A stretch of 16,989 bases of DNA from Anaerolineae bacterium (GTDB lineage Bacteria; Chloroflexota; Anaerolineae; JAFGEY01), in NCBI GenBank assembly GCA_016931365.1, contig JAFGEY010000206.1:1-16989 (forward strand). Reading direction: 5' to 3'. Of this stretch, positions 1 through 7,228 are shown piece by piece. Both the position numbers and the translations under genes were made by a program. How positions within the stretch are numbered: position 1 is the first letter of the stretch; every line of letters starts with the position of its first letter. The notes beneath the pieces were generated by a model. The model worked only from the letters and a program-made list of their open reading frames with translations. It was not told the DNA's origin and searched no databases.

Positions 1-18
1 AACATCCAGTCTGTATCG

Positions 19-45
19 CGTGGCTGATGAAGCCTCGGTTTTTTT
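19..45 (+). terminator. Putative intrinsic terminator of an upstream gene
   Basis: A short stem (19-25 with 31-37: CG, one T/T mismatch, then GGCT pairing AGCC, loop GATGA) is followed one base later by seven T residues (39-45). The stem is weak, but stem plus T-run fits the end of a gene lying left of the window. No coding region is supported in 1-98. Confidence 0.35.
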
Positions 46-98
46 GTTGTTCAGGTTCAAAATCTCAACTTTGGCGAAAGTCCAGGAGGGAGTCGATT

Positions 99-1037
99 TT
101 GACAGAGAAAAGACGTTTTCGCCTGTTCAGCCGATCCACTCGCGCATGGATCGCCGAGGCGCGGCGCACGAAAGGCTATTCGCTCTTTGACCTGCTGCAC
201 GGCTACGTCTACACCCGTTGGCCTTATCTCTACATCGGTGTAGCGACCGGCGCACATCCGCTGGCCAGGTGGGTTGCCCCGATCCTGGGGCCGCTTTCGA
301 ACTTGATCATAACACAGGCCCAAAAGGCTGCCAAAACGGGTCAAGTCTCTTTTGCCGACACCTATCACGGCAAGGTAATGCCCGTCGAGTCGGCCAAACG
401 GCTGATCGAGGTCAAACAGCCGATCCGTTTTGAAAACCTGGAGACGATCATCCCCTACCAGCGCGCCCAAGACATTATTTTGGAACACCCTGATCACATT
501 GTCGTCCTGGAATGCCCCTGCCGGGCCTCGCGCGCCAATCCCTGCCTGCCGCTCGACGTGTGTCTGATCGTCGGCGAGCCATTTGCCAGCTTTGTGCTCG
601 AGCACCACCCCAACCACTCGCGCCCGGTCGCGCAGCAGGAAGCAGCCGACATCATCCAGGCCGAACATAAGCGCGGGCACGTCCACCATGCTTTTTTCAA
701 AGACGCGATGCTGGGCCGCTATTACGCCATCTGCAACTGCTGCGCGTGCTGCTGTGGTGCGATGCAGGCACAGCGCAACGGCGTACCGATGCTCGAAAGT
801 TCGGGTTATATAAACCAAGTCGACGCATCACGCTGCCAGGGCTGCGGCGCGTGCGCCGAGGTCTGCCCTTTTGACGCGATCGCGATCCGTGATGGCGTTT
901 CAACTGTCGATGCGGCGCGTTGCATGGGCTGCGGCGCGTGTATCGACCGCTGCGGGCACGGCGCGCTGTCACTGGTGCGCGATCCGGACCGCAGCACCCC
1001 ATTGGAAATTCAAACCCTGTTGGAACAAGCCGCTTGA
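99..1037 (+). CDS. Cysteine-rich 4Fe-4S ferredoxin-type protein
   Basis: A 312-residue iron-sulfur protein, probably an electron carrier or the electron-transfer subunit of an unknown redox enzyme. Two classic 4Fe-4S motifs lie at the C-terminus: C246-x2-C249-x2-C252-x3-C256-P, and C275-x2-C278-x2-C281-x3-C285. Upstream are two further cysteine groups: ECPCR at 138-142 with Cys149 and Cys155, and a dense CNCCACCC block at 212-219. The N-terminal 130 residues (aromatic-rich HGY..TRWPYLYI segment) have no function I can name; no signal peptide or clear membrane helix is seen. I chose the TTG start because AGGAGGG lies 8 bases upstream (84-90). The in-frame ATG at 27 lies inside a terminator-like hairpin and has no ribosome binding site. 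The symporter gene follows after 15 bases, so the two are probably cotranscribed. The 4Fe-4S assignment is firm; the partner enzyme is unknown. Confidence 0.85.
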   Translation: MTEKRRFRLFSRSTRAWIAEARRTKGYSLFDLLHGYVYTRWPYLYIGVATGAHPLARWVAPILGPLSNLIITQAQKAAKTGQVSFADTYHGKVMPVESAKRLIEVKQPIRFENLETIIPYQRAQDIILEHPDHIVVLECPCRASRANPCLPLDVCLIVGEPFASFVLEHHPNHSRPVAQQEAADIIQAEHKRGHVHHAFFKDAMLGRYYAICNCCACCCGAMQAQRNGVPMLESSGYINQVDASRCQGCGACAEVCPFDAIAIRDGVSTVDAARCMGCGACIDRCGHGALSLVRDPDRSTPLEIQTLLEQAA

Positions 1038-1052
1038 ATGTGAGGAGGAGAC

Positions 1053-2447
1053 ATGACTCGTTCGACGCCGGGACCAATTAAATTGAGTTTAGGGTACAAA
1101 GTGGTGTGGGGCGTCGCCGCGCTGGGCACGTCATTTGTGTCCGGCGTGTACGGCGCGCTGCTGCCGATCTTTTACCAGGACTACCTGGGCTTGCAAGCGC
1201 GTTGGATCGGCATTGCTTCGACGATCTATGCGATCTGGAACGCGATCAATGACCCGCTGTTCGGTTACATCACCGACAGCACCCGCTCCAGGCGGGGCCG
1301 CCGCATTCCCTATATGCGTTTCACCGCGCCTTTTTTGGCGCTCACCTTTATTCTGGTCTGGTTTGCGCCGGAGCGATCCGGCCAGAGCGCGCTCTTTGCC
1401 TGGATGCTGACTACAATGCTGCTCTACGACACTGCCTATACGGTCATCGGCCTGGTTTACTCGGCGCTGCTGCCCGAAGTGACCGAGTCAGATGCCGAGC
1501 GCAACGGGCTGCAAATTTCGTCATCCCTCTTTGGCCTGCTGGGGATGATCTTGGGCTTTGTCGTGCCCGACCTGTTCCGCCCCAAACTGGGCGACGTACC
1601 GAGTTTTTTGCCGCTGCAATTGTCGATGATTGCCGTAGGCATTTTCAGTGCAACGTTAATTATTATCACCACGCTGCGGGTCAAAGAACGGCCCGAGTTT
1701 CACTTGGTCGACGAGCCGCTCAAGCTGTGGCCGTCGATCCGCTACACGTTCACCAGCAAGGCGTTCCTGATCCTGGTCGCGCAAAACTTTATGTCGATCC
1801 TGATGCAGTCGTCGATCCTCGGCGCGCTCTTTTACGTGGCCGACTATGTGCTGAAAACCAGTTCGCTGGTGCTGATCGCCGCGCTGTTCATCCCGTTGAT
1901 CATCGGCGTGCCGATCACTTCGCTGCTGCGGCAGCGTTTTGGCGTTGTCGGCGCACAGCAGTTGCTTCTGGTTGTTGCGGGTGTGGCGTTGATTTCCATC
2001 GCCGTGCTGCCCGATGCACTGATCCCAGTCTGCCTGGCTTTTGCCGGGTTTGGTCTCTCCGGCCCGCAAACGCTGACCAACGTGCTCTTTGCTCAGGTCG
2101 CCGACGAGGACGAACTGCGCTCCGGCGTGCGCCGCGAGGGAGCATTCTTTGGCATCAATGCCCTGCTGACCAAACCGGCGCAGTCGGTGGCCCTGGCGCT
2201 GTCGCCGTTCATCCTGCAACTGACCGGCTTTATCACCCGCGAGGCCAACCAGGGACAGATTTACCTGAATCAGCCGACCAGCGCACGGTTCGGGATGAAG
2301 GCATTGATCGGGCTGATCCCCGGTGTGGCGATGCTGCTTGGTGCGCTGATCCTGACCTGGTTCCCCTTGCGCGGCGCGTACCTGGTCCAAGTGCAGAAAA
2401 AAGTGCTGGCTCTGCACGCGCAAAAGCGCGCCCGGCTTGATGAGTAA
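1053..2447 (+). CDS. GPH-family (MelB-like) sugar:cation symporter, MFS
   Basis: A 464-residue integral membrane transporter of the glycoside-pentoside-hexuronide:cation symporter family, with about 12 hydrophobic segments. The family signature lies after the second helix: NAINDPLFGYITD followed by TRSRRGRRIPYM. The Asp of NDP corresponds to a cation-binding acidic residue in MelB, and the RGRR.PY loop is typical. Length fits the family (about 450-480). The ATG is preceded by GAGGAGG (1042-1048). It starts 15 bases after the ferredoxin-type gene and ends at a terminator shared with the opposite M81 gene. The substrate cannot be read from sequence. A glycoside or sugar is likely given the family and the nearby GH38 gene, but that gene is transcribed from the other side, so the link is inference. 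Confidence 0.88.
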   Translation: MTRSTPGPIKLSLGYKVVWGVAALGTSFVSGVYGALLPIFYQDYLGLQARWIGIASTIYAIWNAINDPLFGYITDSTRSRRGRRIPYMRFTAPFLALTFILVWFAPERSGQSALFAWMLTTMLLYDTAYTVIGLVYSALLPEVTESDAERNGLQISSSLFGLLGMILGFVVPDLFRPKLGDVPSFLPLQLSMIAVGIFSATLIIITTLRVKERPEFHLVDEPLKLWPSIRYTFTSKAFLILVAQNFMSILMQSSILGALFYVADYVLKTSSLVLIAALFIPLIIGVPITSLLRQRFGVVGAQQLLLVVAGVALISIAVLPDALIPVCLAFAGFGLSGPQTLTNVLFAQVADEDELRSGVRREGAFFGINALLTKPAQSVALALSPFILQLTGFITREANQGQIYLNQPTSARFGMKALIGLIPGVAMLLGALILTWFPLRGAYLVQVQKKVLALHAQKRARLDE

Positions 2448-2448
2448 A

Positions 2449-2485
2449 AAACCTTCCCGGAAGTTCTCAACTTCCGGGAAGGTTT
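2449..2485. terminator. Bidirectional intrinsic terminator between convergent genes
   Basis: A perfect 17-bp inverted repeat (2449-2465 with 2469-2485) with a CTC loop. It is followed by CCTTTT on the plus strand. On the minus strand it is followed by TTTTTT (the A-run at 2446-2451). It sits between the symporter stop (2447) and the M81 stop (2496), so it can end transcription from both sides. Confidence 0.9.
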
Positions 2486-2495
2486 CCTTTTACGA

Positions 2496-3959
2496 CTATG
2501 GTGTCCAATCCATCTCTGGATCGAGCGGGTAGATGGGCCGCTTGACGCGCGCAAAGGTCATCCGGGCCACATCGCAATTGGTCGCGCCGGGCGTGAAAGC
2601 CAGGATCGAGCGCGGGGCAATGACCTCAAATGGCGTGGTCAGATAACCACGCTTGAGCACCACAATGCGGTAATCCAGCGGTTCCAGGCCCAGGGCGCGC
2701 AACTGAAGCGGGTCGCCAAAATCCAGGCGGGTGGAAGACAGGATCAGGTCGATGCCGTTGATGTTCAAGACAGCAACCGGGCCAAAGCGGCCGCGCCCCC
2801 ACGGCAGGCGAAGGCCGCCCCGGTACGGCACGCCGTCGGTCAGCAGGCGCACCCGCCCGGTCACTTGCAGTGGCGTGCCGTGCCGCGTGTCGATCTTGCC
2901 GCCCACCGAGAGAGTCACCGTCTGGCCGACTCCGGCCTGCATGCACGCTCGCACTGCCTCGGCATCCCAGATCGAGGCAAACAGCACGCTTTTGGCCCCC
3001 TGTTCGATCAAAGCCTGGAGCAAAACAGGCACATCGGTGGCGCCACCCGCGCCGGGGTTGTCGCCCGAATCGGACAAAAAGACGGTCGACTCGGACGCTG
3101 CCAGCGCCCGCCCTACCGCCTCCCTCACCCCATACGACTCGACACCGACGCCGAACTCGTGCCGCAGCGCCCAAAATTCCGCCGCCAGCCGGTCGGCCTC
3201 GCGTTGCGCCCGCGCGGGGTCGCCGTCGGTGACAACCACGCTGATCACACCCACGTCAGGCACGTCGGCCCAACAGTGCCCATTCATCAACGAAGCCGAA
3301 AGAATGCCCGGCTCTTGCTCCAACGCCTCAACCCGCTCAATCATCGTCTTCATCGCGCCGATGGCAGTCTGAGCCTTCTCGCCGGGCAGCAGAAAGGGCA
3401 GCTTGGCAAACCCGACCGCGGGCTTGATTCCCCGCTCCAGGATCAGCATCAGCATCCTCGCCGCCGCCTGGCCGGTTTCAAAGGCGTCGGTGTGTGGCGC
3501 GCGGTGATAGGCCACCAACGCGTCGATGTACTGCATCGTCTCTTTGATTAAATTGGCGTGCATATCGAGGGCAATGACGATCGGCACGCCGGAGCCGAGC
3601 TGGGCGTGCAGGTCGCGCAGCAGGTCGTTCTCGGCGTAATCCAGCCCTTCGGCGCGCATCGCACCATGCAGCGCAAAACACACCGCGTCGACATCATGCG
3701 CCGCTTCCAGGATCAAAGCTTTGAATTTTTCATACGTCGCCCGCTCGACCACGCCGCCGGGCATCGCGCCCGCCGCCACCGAGGGGATCAATTCAACCCC
3801 GTGCGCGCTCAAGACGTCGAGAATGCCGCCCAGCGACCCGCCCCGATGGGGCGAATTCAGGATTTCGTCGCCATAGCGGGCGAAAAAATCGGCCTCGGTG
3901 GTCAGAAATGGAGTAAATGTATTCGACTCGTGGCCTAAAGACCCAATCAACACGCGCAT
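2496..3959 (-). CDS. M81 family metallopeptidase (MlrC-like)
   Basis: A 487-residue protein of the M81 family, whose founder MlrC (microcystinase C) hydrolyses linearised microcystin peptides. Family landmarks are all present: GHESNTFTPF at 9-18, FALHGAM at 95-101, LDMHAN at 131-136, RAPHTDAFETG at 153-163 and DSGDNPGAGG at 297-306. By family knowledge Asp132, His134 and His156 are the likely zinc ligands. The start ATG overlaps the TGA of the upstream GH38 gene by one base (TGATG), with GGAGAG just upstream, so coupled translation is likely. An upstream in-frame start would add 40 residues lying wholly inside the GH38 reading frame, and I reject it. Most M81 members have no known substrate. 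The pairing with a glycosidase suggests action on a glycoconjugate or small amide, but that is speculation. Confidence 0.9.
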   Translation of the reverse strand: MRVLIGSLGHESNTFTPFLTTEADFFARYGDEILNSPHRGGSLGGILDVLSAHGVELIPSVAAGAMPGGVVERATYEKFKALILEAAHDVDAVCFALHGAMRAEGLDYAENDLLRDLHAQLGSGVPIVIALDMHANLIKETMQYIDALVAYHRAPHTDAFETGQAAARMLMLILERGIKPAVGFAKLPFLLPGEKAQTAIGAMKTMIERVEALEQEPGILSASLMNGHCWADVPDVGVISVVVTDGDPARAQREADRLAAEFWALRHEFGVGVESYGVREAVGRALAASESTVFLSDSGDNPGAGGATDVPVLLQALIEQGAKSVLFASIWDAEAVRACMQAGVGQTVTLSVGGKIDTRHGTPLQVTGRVRLLTDGVPYRGGLRLPWGRGRFGPVAVLNINGIDLILSSTRLDFGDPLQLRALGLEPLDYRIVVLKRGYLTTPFEVIAPRSILAFTPGATNCDVARMTFARVKRPIYPLDPEMDWTP

Positions 3960-6415
3960 CACTCGCTCTCCTTCCATTTGGCGATCACACGCAGGGTCAC
4001 GATGGGCTGCGCCAACGTGCAACGCACCTGCCCATCCTCGACGGGCAGCGATTCCAGGTCGCGTTCGCGCGCGTCGCACAAAAAAGCCTGCTGAATCTCA
4101 CGGCCCGGCATTGCCAACGTTACCTCTTGTCCAACAGCTTGCTGGTTAATCAGCCGGACGATGATCCCCTCGCCACGCGCAGCAGGCTTGAGCGCTGAAA
4201 CGATCGTCGCCGGTGGATCGACCTGCACCAATGCATTGACGGTTTCAACCAACGCACCCAATCCCCGCGCGCGGGCCAAGTCAAGCTTGAATTGGTGAGT
4301 CATCGCTGGCAGGCTATTTTCCCGCCAGTCACCGCCGGAGGTAAAGAACAGGGCATACTCGAATGCGTACGACTCGCGCTCGTGCCCGGCAGCAGGATTG
4401 GCTGGGATGGGCAGAAAGCCAAAAGCGCGCTCGCGATTGGCATTGCGCAACGCAATCAATTCCAGCACACCTTCCGGCGTACAGGAAACAGCAGTCGGCA
4501 ACGGCAGCAGTACGGCCATTCCGCACTCAGCGGATTCGTCATACAGATGTACAAACTCCTGCACGGGCCAAAAGGTCGGCTCGTAAAAGCGCCGCAACGG
4601 TCGGATTGCAACACCGCCCGGCTCCCCCATCGCCAGATGGGTGACAAACAGCCCGGTCGCCAGGCGGACAGTGACCGTCGCGTTGTCAGGCGCGCGGCCC
4701 TCGACACAACCGCGAATGAGCGGCGAGGCGTTGTCGAACCACAGTGAGCGCCGCACCACCATGCCATCCAGCCCGGCATCGCAGATCGCGCGCAATATGC
4801 CGCCATCCTCATTGACCTGGCAGTGCAACGACCGCACGCTGGCCCGGGCGTTGACCTCGAACTTGCCACCGCGAAACTCACAGCCCATCCGCCACAGGCC
4901 GCCCGAATCGTGATAACTGACCAGATCGTTGGACAGCCCCGCCAGCAGCGGCTGCTCCGTTTCAGGACGCCAGGCACGGGCGATGCAGCTGCTGGCCCCA
5001 TCCAGTTCGAGGGCATAGTGCGGCGTACTGACGGTCCACATCTCGTCCTGTCGCTGCCAGGTCGGGAGATGGTTCGGGGCGACAACAGACATCTCGATCT
5101 GCGGCGTGTGTGGCGACAGCCGCCGGATGGCCGATTGGGCAGCCTGCGATGCACGCTTGAGCCAGGGAATCTGTTCCTGCTCGACCACTGCATCGGGCGA
5201 CGTTCCGGTGATGAAATCGTGATGGTTCGAGCTGACTGCATCCCACCAGGCTTCGTCCAGTTCGGCATTAATCTGACCGGCAGTCTCTTGGTTTTGAGGC
5301 AACAACGTCAGGCGCTCGGCAAGGCGCAGTTGATCGACCAGGGCGCGACAGCGTTTTTTGAGTGAGGGCCGGGCAGTGTAGAAACCGCTCCAGTACGGAT
5401 TGGGATCGATCTGCACTGTCGGCAGGCGATCCCGATGGCACTCGACCAGGGTCAGGTAATCGTCCAGCCCGGCATTGACCGCCCACACACCGGTAGACGG
5501 GTAACGCACCCGGTTGTAACGGTCAAGCAGGGCAACCAGATCGGCAATTGGAGGTACGAAATCAAAGCCGATGGGACAAAACATATACGGCGTATGCCGC
5601 AACGGATCGAGCTGGGCGACGAATTGGGTGATACGCCGGGCGACGAGCCGCTCCGAGTGGTCCGACCAGGCGAACGGGACGATATAGATGCGACTGATGC
5701 CGCGAAAGGCAAGCATGTCGCCCTGCCCGTAGGAAAAAGCGTTCCAGTGACAGAGCACCTCAGCCCCATTTGCGTCGCGCCAGATGAAATCGAGGGTTTT
5801 GAGTTCGTTCTGCAGGTATTCGGCGGTCGATCCGGGTCGAGGAAAATTGCGCGCCGGCTCAAAATCGCAACCAACAAAATGCATCCCATCGATGCGGGTC
5901 AAGGCGGTGCGATCGAACCCGGCAGCGCGCAGCAGCGTAGGTAACGAGGCGGAACAGCCAAAACTGTCGGTGAAATAGGCCAACCGGGGTTCCTGGGCGA
6001 TGCCATTGGCGCGCAGCCACTCCTGACCGATCAGAAAATCGCGCAAGATGGCTTCGGCGCTGGGAAGAAGCGTGTCTGCTGTGGTCACACCGCTGCCGGT
6101 CAAGCGCATCCGCCCTTCGTTGAGCAATGCGCGCAAGGTCTCCTGCTTTTCCGGGCAGCGATCCCAGTACATACGCAGGAAAAACATGCACTCGACTGAA
6201 TAGACGCGGCGCGGCTCGCGCTGCAGGGCCTCGATGGCCCGGTCGAGATTTCCTTGCACAAAACGCTGATAGTACGCTTCAGAGGTGTAAAGCCAGTTGG
6301 GGTCCCAGTGGCTCGACTCGGCAAAAACGAGCACTCGTTCAGCATCGGAGGGAATGCCGAGCTCGCGGCGGAGGGTCTGTTCAACAAGGTTCATCGCTGC
6401 TTTATCAACGGCCAT
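3959..6415 (-). CDS. Glycoside hydrolase family 38 (alpha-mannosidase-like)
   Basis: An 818-residue retaining glycosidase of family GH38, expected to cleave alpha-mannosides using a zinc-containing active site. Seen in sequence: SSHWDPNW at 34-41 (His36 and Asp38 as zinc ligands), YFTDSFGCSASLP at 147-159 (Asp150 as the expected catalytic nucleophile) and NHHDFITGT at 397-405 (further zinc-site His/Asp). The rest forms the helical middle and the beta-rich C-terminal part of the family. No signal peptide is visible, so it is probably cytoplasmic and acts on imported oligosaccharides. The ATG has AGGAGA 5 bases upstream. It is the first gene of a two-gene operon with the M81 gene and has its own strong promoter and leader hairpin. 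Exact linkage specificity cannot be told from sequence. Confidence 0.9.
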   Translation of the reverse strand: MAVDKAAMNLVEQTLRRELGIPSDAERVLVFAESSHWDPNWLYTSEAYYQRFVQGNLDRAIEALQREPRRVYSVECMFFLRMYWDRCPEKQETLRALLNEGRMRLTGSGVTTADTLLPSAEAILRDFLIGQEWLRANGIAQEPRLAYFTDSFGCSASLPTLLRAAGFDRTALTRIDGMHFVGCDFEPARNFPRPGSTAEYLQNELKTLDFIWRDANGAEVLCHWNAFSYGQGDMLAFRGISRIYIVPFAWSDHSERLVARRITQFVAQLDPLRHTPYMFCPIGFDFVPPIADLVALLDRYNRVRYPSTGVWAVNAGLDDYLTLVECHRDRLPTVQIDPNPYWSGFYTARPSLKKRCRALVDQLRLAERLTLLPQNQETAGQINAELDEAWWDAVSSNHHDFITGTSPDAVVEQEQIPWLKRASQAAQSAIRRLSPHTPQIEMSVVAPNHLPTWQRQDEMWTVSTPHYALELDGASSCIARAWRPETEQPLLAGLSNDLVSYHDSGGLWRMGCEFRGGKFEVNARASVRSLHCQVNEDGGILRAICDAGLDGMVVRRSLWFDNASPLIRGCVEGRAPDNATVTVRLATGLFVTHLAMGEPGGVAIRPLRRFYEPTFWPVQEFVHLYDESAECGMAVLLPLPTAVSCTPEGVLELIALRNANRERAFGFLPIPANPAAGHERESYAFEYALFFTSGGDWRENSLPAMTHQFKLDLARARGLGALVETVNALVQVDPPATIVSALKPAARGEGIIVRLINQQAVGQEVTLAMPGREIQQAFLCDARERDLESLPVEDGQVRCTLAQPIVTLRVIAKWKESE

Positions 6416-6439
6416 TATGATCTCCTGCGATCAAAAAGG

Positions 6440-6474
6440 CATTGCCAGCGATGCTTGACGCGTCGCTGGCAATG
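6440..6474 (-). terminator. Leader hairpin with U-run upstream of GH38 (terminator or attenuator)
   Basis: A perfect 12-bp inverted repeat (CATTGCCAGCGA at 6440-6451 and its complement at 6463-6474), extendable by a G-U and a G-C pair to leave a 7-base loop. On the minus strand it is followed by CC and five T residues (6433-6437), then the GH38 ribosome binding site. It looks like a factor-independent terminator and can end the kinase operon (last stop 6530). It also lies downstream of the GH38 promoter, about 10 nt into the predicted transcript, so it must be bypassed for GH38 expression. Confidence 0.75.
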
Positions 6475-6490
6475 GTTATGCTTTGTTTTG

Positions 6491-6519
6491 ATTATAGGTT
6501 TTTTGCGCTGAAACGTCAA
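6491..6519 (-). promoter_or_regulatory. Sigma-70-type promoter for the GH38-M81 operon
   Basis: On the minus strand, TTGACG (6514-6519), a 17-base spacer and TATAAT (6491-6496), which is eleven of twelve consensus bases. The predicted start of transcription is near 6484, giving a leader of about 70 nt before the GH38 ATG at 6415. Confidence 0.75.
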
Positions 6520-6529
6520 ATGGCCCGAA

Positions 6530-7213
6530 TCATTCCTTGCGTTTATACGTGCGTTCCTCGGCCTCGCCGCCAGGCACATTATCCCCAGCAGGGATATCCT
6601 CCCATTGTTGTTCCACGCCAGTTTCTGGCCGCGCCGCGCCGATTTCCCCGTGCACTGGGCCGGATGGAGGCATCGCTTTGCGAGCGAAACTGCGTACGAT
6701 CGTCGCCAGGCCGATCACGATCAGCAACACCGGCCAGGCATTGAACAACAAGCGCAGGTAAGCATTGTCCAGATGCCCGATTGTGAAGGCTAAGCCGATC
6801 ACTCCTACTGCGCCGACGATGCCGGCCGGGATCAACAACTCCCACTCGCGGAACAGGCTGAACACCCAGGCCACAAAAAACGAGAGGCCGACAATGAGCG
6901 GGAAGACCGGCCACAGATAGGCCATGTCGCCCCAGCTAAATACGCCCAGGGTAAAACCAAAGAAGAAAAGCCCGACCAGCAGGTTGATCGTGCCGGGAAT
7001 CGCCAGGCCAGCAGCATCTCGTTTGTGGGTATTGAACAGCCAGCCGATGAAAAAGCCTGCGCCGACCAGGGTAGGAAAGATCGGCCACAACGCGCCCATA
7101 TTAGGGACTGCAAAACCCAACGATTGCAGCAGAAACCACGCGCCCACGCCGATTAAAACCAGCCCCCAAACAACAGTGCTGACTCGATCTGATTTAGATA
7201 ACGGATTTGACAC
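6530..7213 (-). CDS. Six-helix membrane protein built of LiaI/LiaF-like repeats
   Basis: A 227-residue membrane protein with about six hydrophobic segments (roughly 12-32, 41-60, 72-94, 99-120, 126-146, 154-173). They form three copies of a two-helix unit of about 58 residues. The second helix of each unit begins with a Trp-Pro pair (W43-P44, W101-P102, W160-P161). This resembles the small LiaI/LiaF-like membrane domains (DUF5668 type) found with envelope-stress systems. The last 50 residues are hydrophilic and charged. The start is GTG, with AGAGAGG about 6 bases upstream; it begins 15 bases after the kinase stop, so it is the second gene of that operon. A role as partner or sensor for the membrane kinase is plausible but not shown. 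Its transcript probably ends at the hairpin at 6440-6474. Confidence 0.75.
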   Translation of the reverse strand: MSNPLSKSDRVSTVVWGLVLIGVGAWFLLQSLGFAVPNMGALWPIFPTLVGAGFFIGWLFNTHKRDAAGLAIPGTINLLVGLFFFGFTLGVFSWGDMAYLWPVFPLIVGLSFFVAWVFSLFREWELLIPAGIVGAVGVIGLAFTIGHLDNAYLRLLFNAWPVLLIVIGLATIVRSFARKAMPPSGPVHGEIGAARPETGVEQQWEDIPAGDNVPGGEAEERTYKRKE

Positions 7214-7228
7214 TTGTACCTCTCTTTC

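Noticed and set aside
27..98. In-frame ATG extending the ferredoxin-type protein by 24 residues
   Set aside because: It lies in a terminator-like hairpin and has no ribosome binding site, while TTG at 99 has a strong AGGAGGG at good spacing.
3960..4079. 40-residue N-terminal extension of the M81 protein
   Set aside because: It lies inside the GH38 reading frame and does not resemble the family; the ATG at 3959 begins at the family's normal N-terminus.
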